Source: Clostridium fallax
Lineage (GTDB): Bacteria > Bacillota > Clostridia > Clostridiales > Clostridiaceae
NCBI RefSeq assembly: GCF_900129365.1
Contig: NZ_FQVM01000002.1
Coordinates: forward strand, 1-64,000
Direction of reading: 5' to 3'
DNA length: 64,000 bases
Within the stretch, counting starts at the first letter, position 1. The number at the start of each line of letters is the position of its first letter. The notes beneath the pieces are model-generated. The model searched no databases. It was not told the DNA's origin and was given only the letters and a program-made list of their open reading frames with translations. The translations under genes were made by a program, and so were the position numbers. Positions 44,561 to 53,903 of the stretch are shown piece by piece.

Positions 44561-44594
44561 AAAAGACTTATCCTTTAAAAGATAAGCCTTTAAA
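44561..44594 (-). terminator. Intrinsic terminator after the glutamine synthetase gene
   Basis: On the minus strand, AAAGGCTTATC, a loop, GATAAGTCTTTT and a T-rich tail. Confidence 0.75.
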
Positions 44595-44641
44595 TTTTAA
44601 TTGATTAGTATATTAATAATATATATTTAAATTTTTTATGA

Positions 44642-46543
44642 CTAAATATCTAATAAATTCTTTTTATAAGTTGAATATAAGTGTGATAAAATGGTCATTT
44701 TTTCATTTAATTCTAATTGAAGATCTGAAAGTCTTTCAAAATTATTTGCATTTATAGATTCTTTAATTTTAGTAAATAAGCTTTTATTTGTATAGCTATC
44801 TTTCATTATATAATGTCTTAATTCGTTAATGGCCATCCAGTTAGTTATATCTAAATCTAAAGCTTTATCTAATGAATGAAGTGCTCTACAAGCTCTAATT
44901 TCATTTATACAATTTGGAATCATTCTACCTGAGATTTCCGCAATCCATCTATCTATAACAGATACCTTAAAGCTATTAAGCAATTTATCACTAAATACTC
45001 CATCTTTTTTTAATATTTCTAATTTGCTTGGATATTTTTCAAAAGAAATTAGATTTTCATAAACTGTTGCAGGAGCCTTACCAAAGTATTTAACTCTTTC
45101 TTCCTCTGTAAAGTCTTCAAATACATCTTCTTCAGTCCTATATGCTCTCTCTTTTTCTAAGTATTCAGAAGCTTCTCCAGGAGCCTTAGATAATTCTTTT
45201 AATAGTTCATCACCAGTTTTATTATTTTGTATTGCATAACGAATACCATCAAGCATTGCAAGATATGATACTGCTATAACTAAATAGGTATTACTATGGG
45301 GATTTGGTGATCTTAATTCAAATCTAGTAGCTAATGGGTTTTCAGGATCTCTTATTAGCCCGGCCAATACAGTTCTATTTCTTGAAGGTATTTTAGGGCT
45401 TCTACCAAGTGAAGTAACTATACATATAGGGGCTTCAAATCCTGGCTTTAATCTTTTCAGTGAATCCATTGTAGCTGAAACAAAGGGATTTATTATTTCA
45501 TAGTTATTAAGAAGACCCATTATAGCTCCATAACCTATATTACTTAAAAATTCATCCTTTGAGCCATTAAATAAATTTATAAATTTACCATTTTTTAGTT
45601 TTAAACCTACTCCTAAATGAACGTGTTCACCATTACCAGCAACTTCGTCTACAGGTTTAGCTAAGAATGTTACTTCTAATCCATTAAGTCTAAAGATTTC
45701 TTTTACAATTATTCTTACAAATAGTTCATTATCAGCAGCTTCTGTAGCACAAGAATATTTCCAGTCAATTTCAAGCTGTTCCATAATATGATTGAAATTA
45801 CCGGAGGAATCTAATTTTGCCTTAACGCCACCTACTTCTTTATGACCCATTTCTGGCTCAAAACCATATTGTTCCATTAATATTAAGGTTTGCTCTAAAG
45901 CAGTTCTAACAGACCCTTTTGTTCTGGTCCAATATTGTTCCTTTAAAACTTGTGAAGTACATAATTCTTCTATTTGAGTTTTTTCATTAGGTGTTTTTAC
46001 CCAAAATTCTAATTCAGTTGCAGATGTTACATTAACATCTTCTATATCATCAAATTTTATACCAAATTGATTAAGATTTTCTGGATGTTCTTTTAAAAGT
46101 TTTAATATATTTTTTTTGAATGTTGATATTGCATTTTTTAAGATGTGTCTAGAATCTACAGCTTTATTTTCGTGATAAAGGAAACAAGGAATTCTAAGGG
46201 TTCCAATAGGTTTATTTAAGATAGGATTTATAAAATCTGAGTTATAGTCTACAAACCAATTACAGTTTAAGTCTGCAATCATATCTATTTTAGCGTTATT
46301 TAAGGTAGCTATTTCAGGAAGAACAACTGAAGAACCGTCAGTTTGAACAGCAGTACCATGAAGAAATGAAGACATGTCGTCTATGAAGGATTTTATAGGA
46401 ATTTTTTCATCTGTATCATTTCCTGCTAAATCTATTCCCACAAAGGATACGAATCTTATTTCAGGATGGGATTCTAGTATTTTTTTTAGTGTGGTTTCAT
46501 CGTGATTTTCTTTTGGAATTATAAATAATAAATCTTTAAACAT
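44642..46543 (-). CDS. Glutamine synthetase family protein, long form
   Basis: A 633-residue protein. Its first about 480 residues contain glutamine synthetase features: SFVGIDLAGNDTDEKIPI in the beta-grasp domain, the metal-ligand TELEFWV, NGEHVHLGVGL, SRNRTVLAGL and RFELRSPNPHSNTYL. The remaining about 150 residues are a helical extension absent from ordinary type I enzymes. Expected reaction: ATP-dependent glutamate plus ammonia to glutamine; the extension may modify regulation or assembly. A GTG at 46552 lies within the ribosome site, so ATG 46543 is preferred. A terminator follows. No glnR gene is adjacent. Confidence 0.85.
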   Translation of the reverse strand: MFKDLLFIIPKENHDETTLKKILESHPEIRFVSFVGIDLAGNDTDEKIPIKSFIDDMSSFLHGTAVQTDGSSVVLPEIATLNNAKIDMIADLNCNWFVDYNSDFINPILNKPIGTLRIPCFLYHENKAVDSRHILKNAISTFKKNILKLLKEHPENLNQFGIKFDDIEDVNVTSATELEFWVKTPNEKTQIEELCTSQVLKEQYWTRTKGSVRTALEQTLILMEQYGFEPEMGHKEVGGVKAKLDSSGNFNHIMEQLEIDWKYSCATEAADNELFVRIIVKEIFRLNGLEVTFLAKPVDEVAGNGEHVHLGVGLKLKNGKFINLFNGSKDEFLSNIGYGAIMGLLNNYEIINPFVSATMDSLKRLKPGFEAPICIVTSLGRSPKIPSRNRTVLAGLIRDPENPLATRFELRSPNPHSNTYLVIAVSYLAMLDGIRYAIQNNKTGDELLKELSKAPGEASEYLEKERAYRTEEDVFEDFTEEERVKYFGKAPATVYENLISFEKYPSKLEILKKDGVFSDKLLNSFKVSVIDRWIAEISGRMIPNCINEIRACRALHSLDKALDLDITNWMAINELRHYIMKDSYTNKSLFTKIKESINANNFERLSDLQLELNEKMTILSHLYSTYKKNLLDI

Positions 46544-46869
46544 TATTTGCACATCCTTTCTTTAACTTATAAGTACGAATAATACTAGTTTAATTACTTT
46601 TCATATTTCGATATAATATATCAAAATTCTATTATAAGTAAAATCTACTGTCAATGAATAACTATACAAATGGAAAATCTTTAATTATATTACAAATGAA
46701 AAGGTTTTAAATGATTAAATTGTTATGAAATGTTTAAAATTAATAAAGATGTCAAGAGGTATAGTCGTATATAACTGTTTTATTAATATAAATAGAATAT
46801 TTTATCTAGATTTATTTAAACTATAGGTATAAAATATTAATTAGTTATATTTCAAATGGAGTGATATCA
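46544..46869. other. Divergent regulatory region, glutamine synthetase / murI
   Basis: About 325 AT-rich bases without coding potential. It must contain promoters for both flanking genes, but no riboswitch, T-box or clear operator was recognised. Confidence 0.35.
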
Positions 46870-47649
46870 ATGGATTTGAATAGTAAGAAAAGTGCTATAG
46901 GTTTTTTTGATTCAGGTGTAGGTGGATTAAGTGTAATGAGAGAAGCTATAAAACTTATGCCAAATGAAAATTATATATATTTCGGAGATTCTAAAAATGC
47001 TCCTTATGGAACAAAGGATGTTAATGAAGTAAGAAGGTTTTCCTTTGAGGCAATAGAGTTTTTAAGAAAAAAAGGTGCTAAAGCTGTAGTAATAGCTTGC
47101 AATACGGCAACTTCAGTAGCTATTTCTGAATTAAGAGAGTATTATGGAGATTTTCCTATAATAGGTATTGAGCCTGCGTTAAAGCCAGCAGTAGAGTATA
47201 GTAATACAGGTAAAATAATAGTAATGGCAACTCCTATGACTTTATCTGAGAAAAAATTCAAAAATTTAATGAATAGCTATGATAGAAGAGAAGATATAAT
47301 ACCATTACCTTGTGCAGGATTAGTTGAGTTTATTGAAAGAGGAGATCTTCAAAGTATTGAATTAGAAAAATTTTTACAAGATAAGCTTAAAGATATAAAT
47401 AAAGATGAGATTTCATCAATTGTTTTAGGATGCACTCATTATCCCTTTGTAAAAAATGAGATAAAAAAAATAGTTGGAAATGATGTATATATTATTGATG
47501 GAAGTCAAGGAACTGCAAAAGAACTAAAAAGAAGATTAAATATTATAGATAGATTAAATGACTGTGAAACTAAAGGCACAATTAAAATATTTAATTCTTC
47601 AGAAGATAAAGATATAATTGATTTAAGTTATAAATTATTAGAGATATAA
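46870..47649 (+). CDS. murI: Glutamate racemase
   Basis: A 259-residue cofactor-independent racemase that makes D-glutamate for peptidoglycan. Typical motifs: IGFFDSGVGGLSVMREAI at the N terminus, FGDSKNAPYGTK, the two catalytic Cys in VIACNTATS and VLGCTHYPF, and IIDGSQGTA. A GTG at 46861 is in frame, but it overlaps the GGAG site, which is spaced for ATG 46870. A terminator follows at 47671. Confidence 0.96.
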   Translation: MDLNSKKSAIGFFDSGVGGLSVMREAIKLMPNENYIYFGDSKNAPYGTKDVNEVRRFSFEAIEFLRKKGAKAVVIACNTATSVAISELREYYGDFPIIGIEPALKPAVEYSNTGKIIVMATPMTLSEKKFKNLMNSYDRREDIIPLPCAGLVEFIERGDLQSIELEKFLQDKLKDINKDEISSIVLGCTHYPFVKNEIKKIVGNDVYIIDGSQGTAKELKRRLNIIDRLNDCETKGTIKIFNSSEDKDIIDLSYKLLEI

Positions 47650-47670
47650 AAAATATTAAAAATATAAGAA

Positions 47671-47712
47671 AAAACTTATGTTAAAGATTTTATTAGCATA
47701 AGTTTTTTATAT
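47671..47712 (+). terminator. Intrinsic terminator after murI
   Basis: AAAAAACTTATGTTA and TAGCATAAGTTTTTTAT form a stem with a T run. Confidence 0.8.
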
Positions 47713-47891
47713 ATTTATTTTATGAAAAGTATGTGTATTTGTATATGTAATAATTAAAATTTAAAAAAATAATTAAAAATTTCACAAAAATTATTGTTAA
47801 ATTGTTGACAAAATAAATGATAATTGATATATTATAAGTGAGGAAGAAATTATCAGAAAATTTTAAAAATAACAAATTTGAGGTGGTTTAT

Positions 47892-48161
47892 ATGAAAATT
47901 AAAGTAAAAGAGTTTTTAGGAGAAAATTTTGCAACAGAAGATGCTATTGTATTAAGAGAGTATGTAGAAGAAAATTTAAATAATGGTGTAGAACTTGATT
48001 TTGATGGCATGGGAAGAATTTCAACTTGCTTTTTACAATGCTTATTTACAGATTTAATATATAAACAAGGAAGAGATTTTATAAATTCACATGTTGGTGT
48101 TAAGAATTTATCAAACTATAGGGATTATTCAAGAGTTGTAAATGGAACAACTTTTAATTAA
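47892..48161 (+). CDS. STAS-like DUF4325 protein
   Basis: An 89-residue protein with VLREYVEENLNNGVELDFDGMGRISTCFLQCLF, the pattern of DUF4325/STAS-like domains (a strand, the regulatory-loop Ser-Thr and a helix). These are usually partners of histidine-kinase-like anti-sigma switches. No partner is adjacent. The frame extends to an ATG at 47838, but AGGTGG lies directly before ATG 47892, which gives the domain its usual start. A terminator follows at 48247. Confidence 0.75.
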   Translation: MKIKVKEFLGENFATEDAIVLREYVEENLNNGVELDFDGMGRISTCFLQCLFTDLIYKQGRDFINSHVGVKNLSNYRDYSRVVNGTTFN

Positions 48162-48246
48162 TAAAGTAAAGTTAATATTTTAACAGAATGAAGTGTTCAT
48201 CACCGCAGCGAAGAAGGTGTTTAGAATTTGATAATTAATAGTTGTT

Positions 48247-48283
48247 AAGACGTGTATATCATAATTGATAATACACGTCTTTT
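48247..48283 (+). terminator. Intrinsic terminator after the DUF4325 gene
   Basis: AAGACGTGTAT and ATACACGTCTT are separated by 14 bases and followed by TTGCTTTTTA. Confidence 0.8.
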
Positions 48284-48443
48284 GCTTTTTATTATTTTAG
48301 TATAGTAATACTTATAAATTGTGCTACTGGTAGTAGTTCACAGTAAGAGTAAAATAATATATAATCAATTTAAGAGTAAGAGGAATTTAATAAAAAGATT
48401 TTGATAATAATATTAATATTTATTTTTGGAAGGAGATAATATT

Positions 48444-48956
48444 ATGAATCCAATAGTTACAATAAAAATGAAAAATGGTGGAGTTATAAAAGCTGAGTTA
48501 TACCCAGAGATAGCTCCTAATACAGTAAAGAGTTTTGTTAGTCTAATAAAAAAAGGATTTTATGATGGACTTATATTTCATAGAGTAATTCCAGGCTTTG
48601 TTATTCAAGGAGGATGTCCTGAAGGAAATGGAATGGGAAATCCAGGATACAGAATAAAGGGAGAATTTAGAGCTAATGGTTTTGAAAATAATTTAAAGCA
48701 TACAAAGGGAGTTTTATCAATGGCAAGAGCTGCACATTTAGATTCTGCAGGTAGCCAATTCTTTATTATGACAGGAGATGCACCTCATCTTGATGGACAA
48801 TATGCTGCATTTGGTAAGGTTATAGAGGGAATGGATGTAGTTGATAAAATAGTTAGTGAAAAAACCGACTTTAGAGATAAACCATTAGAAGATCAAGTTA
48901 TGGAAAAGGTGACAGTTGAAGGTGCTGATGATTTAGGAGAACCAGAAACTTTATAA
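48444..48956 (+). CDS. ppiB: Peptidyl-prolyl cis-trans isomerase (cyclophilin)
   Basis: A 170-residue cytoplasmic cyclophilin. The active-site motifs are FHRVIPGFVIQGG, GEFRANGFEN, SMARAAHLDSAGSQFFIM and HLDGQYAAFGKVIEGM, all complete. It speeds proline isomerisation in folding proteins. A TTG at 48426 opens the frame earlier, but AAGGAG sits between it and ATG 48444, which is taken as start. A DUF3783 gene follows 22 bases on, then an XRE regulator, so the three may be co-transcribed. Confidence 0.96.
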   Translation: MNPIVTIKMKNGGVIKAELYPEIAPNTVKSFVSLIKKGFYDGLIFHRVIPGFVIQGGCPEGNGMGNPGYRIKGEFRANGFENNLKHTKGVLSMARAAHLDSAGSQFFIMTGDAPHLDGQYAAFGKVIEGMDVVDKIVSEKTDFRDKPLEDQVMEKVTVEGADDLGEPETL

Positions 48957-48978
48957 TATGATTAAATAGGAGGGTATT

Positions 48979-49344
48979 ATGCTAAAAAATAAAAAGAGTA
49001 TATTACATTATGGTCTTTGCGATGATGAAAGAAAATGTTTAACAGATGGTGGGTATAAGCTTATAGAAATAACAGATGAAATGACTAATATGAAATTAGA
49101 AGCTATATTAGATGGATATAAATTTGAAACAGTAAATGAAAATATTCCAAAAGAGAAAGTAATAATATTTAATAACCTATCTGATGAAGAACTTAAGGAT
49201 ATTATAAAAATAATAAGAGCTGTTATACCAGGAGTAATATTAGCAGTAGTAACACCTACTTCAGCAAAGTGGGCATTTAAAGATTTATTAGAGCATCTTG
49301 TAGAGGAGAGAAATTGGTATAAGAGTCAGCAGAAAGGAAGATAA
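48979..49344 (+). CDS. DUF3783-family protein
   Basis: A 121-residue protein resembling DUF3783, a clostridial family of unknown function. It starts with a short variable part (SILHYGLCDDERKCL) and ends with LSDEELKDIIKIIRAVIPGVILAVVTPTSAKWAFKDLLEHLVEER, which looks like an alpha/beta fold with a conserved Trp. AGGAGG precedes the ATG. Only two bases separate it from the XRE gene, indicating an operon with ppiB and the regulator. Confidence 0.75.
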   Translation: MLKNKKSILHYGLCDDERKCLTDGGYKLIEITDEMTNMKLEAILDGYKFETVNENIPKEKVIIFNNLSDEELKDIIKIIRAVIPGVILAVVTPTSAKWAFKDLLEHLVEERNWYKSQQKGR

Positions 49345-49346
49345 CA

Positions 49347-50027
49347 TTGAGTAGAGTTGGAGATAAAATAAAAGATAGTAGAATGAAGGCTGGATTATCT
49401 CAAAAAGCTCTAGCAAAAAAGCTTGGAGTAGCGGAAAAGTTTGTAAATGACGTTGAACTTGGAAGAAAGATAATTAATGAGTCATTAATACAAAGAATAT
49501 CAAAGGTTTTGAATGTTGATTTAAATGATGTAAACATGGTAGTTACAGATGAAGATTTAAGGAAAGAAAAAGAGAGAGAAAAAAAAGAAAGATCAAAAAA
49601 ACCGGTGAAATTAGAAGAAACTGATGAAGTTTGGAATCAAGCTTTTGGATCAGTTCTAAAGAATGTTCCTATTTATGATTACTCTTTAAGCAAGGTTTAT
49701 GGTTCAAGATCTATGGCTGTAACTTCAAATAAAATAGAAGGACATGGAGCTAATAAAGTATTTTATCTTATTATAGAAGATGATGATATGATGGGTTTTA
49801 GAATAGCTAAAGGGGATATAGCCTTTTGTAATGTAATAAAAGAAGTAGAAAATAATAGTATATGTCTTTTAGAATACAATGGTAAAAGAGCCATTAGACA
49901 AGTAAAGAAATTAGATAATACTAAAGCCCTTTTAATTAGCAATAAAGGTTCAGTAAGAACAGAAACAGTTAATCTAAAAGAGGTAAATCCTTTAGCAAAA
50001 CTTAATAAACTAGAAATTAAACTATAA
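49347..50027 (+). CDS. XRE regulator with degenerate S24/LexA-like C-terminal domain
   Basis: A 226-residue protein: an HTH of the XRE type at 5-60 (IKDSRMKAGLSQKALAKKLGV), a highly charged linker (EKEREKKERSKKP), and a C-terminal domain arranged like S24 peptidases. Where those have GDSM with the nucleophile Ser, this has DDDM (YLIIEDDDMMGFRIAKGDIAF). The later Lys of the dyad appears as Arg (GKRAIRQVKKL). Self-cleavage is therefore unlikely, and the domain may serve dimerisation or ligand sensing. The start is a TTG two bases after the DUF3783 stop. A terminator follows. Confidence 0.8.
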   Translation: MSRVGDKIKDSRMKAGLSQKALAKKLGVAEKFVNDVELGRKIINESLIQRISKVLNVDLNDVNMVVTDEDLRKEKEREKKERSKKPVKLEETDEVWNQAFGSVLKNVPIYDYSLSKVYGSRSMAVTSNKIEGHGANKVFYLIIEDDDMMGFRIAKGDIAFCNVIKEVENNSICLLEYNGKRAIRQVKKLDNTKALLISNKGSVRTETVNLKEVNPLAKLNKLEIKL

Positions 50028-50036
50028 AAATCCTAA

Positions 50037-50095
50037 TAGGACTTCTGTAATTGCTTAAATTGAAAGTTAAAGTAATTACAGAAGTTTTTTATTTT
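50037..50095 (+). terminator. Intrinsic terminator after the XRE gene
   Basis: ACTTCTGTAATTGCTT pairs with AAAGTAATTACAGAAGT across a 14-base loop and ends in TTTTTTA. The 240 bases beyond it, up to the cspBA gene, show no recognisable promoter by eye. Confidence 0.8.
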
Positions 50096-50336
50096 TTACA
50101 AATTAATATGGAATTTTATAAAAATGCTTTTAATAATAATAGAATAAAATATTATTAAAAGGTATTGTGTAAAAGTAAGGTGATTTCTGTGGATAAGTAT
50201 GTTAATAATATGTTATTTTATGTGAAAAAATGTGCATTATATTTATATTAACATTCTTTTATAAAGTGAATATTATATTATTGGAGTAATTTTTTTAGGG
50301 TGACGGATTATTTTAGAAAGAAATAAATTAGATAAT

Positions 50337-53300
50337 ATGCTTAATTTGCTATCAAATATACCTGAGCAGATATTAAATAAGTTAGGAAAAATCAGTGAGA
50401 ACGAAAAAATCAATAAAGGCAAGATAGAACTTGTGGTCTTATGTGGGGAAAATGTGGACAATGTGGATAAAACTGTGGATAACTTAGGTGGTAAGTTTGA
50501 AAACCTAGGTTATGGTTTTGGTATAGTAACATTTCCAGCAGGTGAAATAGAAAAAATAAATCAAGTGGAAGGCGTAATATATGCAGAGTTACCTAAAGTA
50601 ATATTCACAACTGATTACTATAGTAATAGAGCAAGTTGTATATCAATAATTCAAGGAATAGAAGGATTAACTGGTAAGGATACTTTAGTTGGATTTATTG
50701 ATACAGGAATTGACTATACCCATAAAGCTTTTATTAACAATAATGGTGAGAGTAGAATAGAATATATATATGATATTAGTGAGGGAGGAATAATATATAC
50801 TAGAGAACAAATAAACGCTGCTTTAAAATCTAATAATCCTTATGATATTGTAAAATCAAGGGATACAACTGGCCATGGAACTCATGTTGCAGGAATTGCA
50901 TGTGCAGGTGGTAATATAGATAGACTTAATTATGGAATAGCTTATGAAAGTGACATAATTATGGTTAAGGTTACGAGAGAGGGTAATGCTAATTTTTCAT
51001 TAAGTACACAACTAATGAGAGGATTAAAGTTTCTTATAGATAAATCTAAAGAATTAAAAAAACCCTTAGTTGTAAATATAAGTATGAGTACAAATGATGG
51101 TGCTCATAATGGTAGCTCTCTTTTAGAACAATACATTGAAATTATATCTAAATTAGAAAGAGTAACTATAGTAATAGCTTCAGGAAATGAAGGAGATGCT
51201 GCCCATCATGTTGGAGGAGAACTTAGAAATAACATATCCATATCACTAGAAGTATCTACTGGAGAAAGGTCTATAAATTTGCAGCTATATAAACCTTTAT
51301 TAATAGATATAACAATGAGTGTAACTAATCCAGTTGGTAGAAGTAGTGCTTATATACCAATAACTGAAGGATATAATGAGTTTTTTGTAGGTGAAGATAA
51401 GGTTTTTATTTATTCATCAGGACCTAAACCTTTTGATATAAATGGAGAAATTACAATAGCTTTAGTACCTAAGTCACAGTTTCTAACTAGTGGAGAATGG
51501 GTAGTGAATATAATAAAGACTAATGAATATGAAGGCTTTTTTGATATGTGGCTACCTATTTCAGAAGGATTAAATATTAAAACTAGATTTTTACAACCAG
51601 ATGTTTACAACACATTAGGAATACCAGCAACTGTTAGAGGAGCCCTTTCTGTAGGTAGTTATAATTATAAGACTAACACATTATCCTCTTTCTCAGGAAG
51701 AGGTGGTAGAAATTCTTATAATTATATTAAGCCTGATATATTAGCACCAGGAGAAGAAATATTATCTACAGTTATAGATGGAGGATTTGATACTCTAAGT
51801 GGAACATCAATGGCAGCTCCTCATGGAGCTGGTGTATGTGCTTTATTAATGGAGTGGGGGATTGCTAAAGGAAATGATCCCTTTTTGTTTGGTGATAGGT
51901 TAAAATATTATCTTTTAAAAGGAGCTAAAAGATTTAGGAGAGATATAAAATACCCAGATTATAGTTGGGGATATGGAACTTTATGTGGAGATGGTGCTTT
52001 TGAGCTTATAAGTAATTTAAATAGGGGAAAAGATATGAATATGAGGGTTGATAATGATTTTTACTTATCTTCAGACTATACTTCTTTGTTGGTGGAGTAT
52101 GTGGGAGATTTAATTAATAATGTGCAAAAGTCATATCCTTCTAGTAAAGTCTTTATTTTAGATGAAAATTATGCACTTATTTATGTAAAAAGAAGTGAAT
52201 CATTAAGTCTTATAGAAGATATTAAAGAAATTGTTTATATAGATATTGGAGGAGTGTATACACTAACAGCAATATCTCCAGTTGAAGCTACAGAAGCGAC
52301 TTTATTTCATGATAATATATATCTCCCTCTTAATGGTAACGGTGTAGTAGTTGGAATAGTGGATACAGGAATAGATTATTTAAATACTGAATTTATAAAT
52401 GAAGATGATACTTCAAGAGTAATTAGAATATGGGATCAAACAATGATTTCAGAAAATCCTAGTAATAGATTACCTATAGGTATTGAATATAATAGGGAGC
52501 AAATAAATAATGCTATAAAGGAAAGTATGGCAGGTAGAGACCCCTATTTGATTGTTCCATCGAAGGATGATTTAGGTCATGGAACGAATATGGCAAGCAT
52601 TGCTGGAGCTAGAGGTAAAAATAAAGAAATTATAGGAGCAGCTCCAAATTGTGAGTTTGCTATAGTAAAACTTAAAGAAGCAAGTCGCAGCTATTTAGAA
52701 TACTTTGGATTTTATGGGAGTCCTACAGGAAAATATGAAAATACAGATATATTATTAGGCATTAGGTATTTAGCAAGCTTAGCTAAAGAGTTAAAGAAAC
52801 CTATGGTTATATATATTCCAGTAGGAACTAATATAGGTGCTCATGATGGCAGCTCAATAATTGAAAGGTATATAGATGACATTTCTAAGTCTAGAGGTGT
52901 AGTGGTTGTAGCTGATACAGGGAATCAAGGAGATACAGATACTCATGTTGCTGGAGAGCTAAAGCAACCTGGAGATGTTGGAATAATAGAATTAAGAGTT
53001 GGAAAACTTGAAAGAAGGTTAATGTTTGAAATTTGGATAAGAAAACCTGATAAATATTCCCTTTCAATAATTTCTCCATCAGGTGAAATTATTGAGGAGA
53101 TACCACCTAAATTAAAGCAAGAGACTAAATTAAAATTTTTATATGAAGGCACCACTGCTGAAGTACGATATTTGATACCAGAAGAGGTTACTGGAGATCA
53201 AAAAATAACGATTATATTAGATGATGTAAAGGAAGGAATATGGCAATTTAAGCTTATTGGTAATGTTGTAGTCCAAGGAAGATATGATGCTTGGCTCCCT

Positions 53301-53837
53301 CAGGATAAATTATTAGCTCCAGATACTAAATTTTTAAATCCAACACAATATGGAACTATAACAATCCCTGCTACTGCAAGAAGAGTTATATCTACTTCAT
53401 TTTATAATCAAAATAATAATGCTACAGTAGGAACTTCTGGAAGAGGTTATACAAGAGATGGAAGAATAAAACCAGATTTAACTTCAGGTGGAATAAATGC
53501 TAAAGCAGTATCACCAGGTGGTAGTGTAGTTGAGGTATCTGGAGCTAGTGTTGCAGGTGCAGTGCTTTCTGGATGCTGTGCATTAATACTGCAATGGGGA
53601 ATTATAGATGGAAATGATCCAAGTATATATTCTACAAAATTAATAACTTATTTAATAAGAGGAACTTCAAAAAGAGCCGGTGATGTTTATCCTAATCCTC
53701 AATGGGGATATGGGATGTTAAATGTTAAAGGTGTTTTTGATGCTACAAGAAGTGAAGATGAAAATATAGATGAACTTGAAGAATTTGAAAATTATTATGT
53801 AGGTTCAATGCTAATTAGGAGACCTAAAATCTATTAA
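50337..53837 (+). CDS. cspBA: CspBA: fused subtilisin-like germination proteases
   Basis: A 1166-residue protein made of two Csp subtilases in tandem. The N-terminal (CspB-like) unit has Asp122 in GFIDTGIDYTH, His180 in GHGTHVAGIA and Ser491 in SGTSMAAPHGAG. The C-terminal (CspA-like) unit, from about 580, has Asp676 in GIVDTGIDYL, His748 in GHGTNMASIAG and a Ser (1071) in SGASVAGAVLSG. All three positions are thus present, but the Ser motif departs from GTSMAAP. CspB activates the cortex lysin SleC, encoded next door. The fusion resembles C. difficile CspBA. The ribosome site before the ATG is weak. Confidence 0.93.
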   Translation: MLNLLSNIPEQILNKLGKISENEKINKGKIELVVLCGENVDNVDKTVDNLGGKFENLGYGFGIVTFPAGEIEKINQVEGVIYAELPKVIFTTDYYSNRASCISIIQGIEGLTGKDTLVGFIDTGIDYTHKAFINNNGESRIEYIYDISEGGIIYTREQINAALKSNNPYDIVKSRDTTGHGTHVAGIACAGGNIDRLNYGIAYESDIIMVKVTREGNANFSLSTQLMRGLKFLIDKSKELKKPLVVNISMSTNDGAHNGSSLLEQYIEIISKLERVTIVIASGNEGDAAHHVGGELRNNISISLEVSTGERSINLQLYKPLLIDITMSVTNPVGRSSAYIPITEGYNEFFVGEDKVFIYSSGPKPFDINGEITIALVPKSQFLTSGEWVVNIIKTNEYEGFFDMWLPISEGLNIKTRFLQPDVYNTLGIPATVRGALSVGSYNYKTNTLSSFSGRGGRNSYNYIKPDILAPGEEILSTVIDGGFDTLSGTSMAAPHGAGVCALLMEWGIAKGNDPFLFGDRLKYYLLKGAKRFRRDIKYPDYSWGYGTLCGDGAFELISNLNRGKDMNMRVDNDFYLSSDYTSLLVEYVGDLINNVQKSYPSSKVFILDENYALIYVKRSESLSLIEDIKEIVYIDIGGVYTLTAISPVEATEATLFHDNIYLPLNGNGVVVGIVDTGIDYLNTEFINEDDTSRVIRIWDQTMISENPSNRLPIGIEYNREQINNAIKESMAGRDPYLIVPSKDDLGHGTNMASIAGARGKNKEIIGAAPNCEFAIVKLKEASRSYLEYFGFYGSPTGKYENTDILLGIRYLASLAKELKKPMVIYIPVGTNIGAHDGSSIIERYIDDISKSRGVVVVADTGNQGDTDTHVAGELKQPGDVGIIELRVGKLERRLMFEIWIRKPDKYSLSIISPSGEIIEEIPPKLKQETKLKFLYEGTTAEVRYLIPEEVTGDQKITIILDDVKEGIWQFKLIGNVVVQGRYDAWLPQDKLLAPDTKFLNPTQYGTITIPATARRVISTSFYNQNNNATVGTSGRGYTRDGRIKPDLTSGGINAKAVSPGGSVVEVSGASVAGAVLSGCCALILQWGIIDGNDPSIYSTKLITYLIRGTSKRAGDVYPNPQWGYGMLNVKGVFDATRSEDENIDELEEFENYYVGSMLIRRPKIY

Positions 53838-53903
53838 TTTATAATCACCGTAATTTTATAAATTCATATAATAGTAAAGAAGTAATTTTTAGGAGAATAT
53901 TTG

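Noticed and set aside
50189..50251. A 20-codon GTG ORF with AAGGTGA before it, upstream of cspBA
   Set aside because: Very short, no recognisable character, and the good ribosome site could be chance in a region this AT-rich. Kept out of the gene list.
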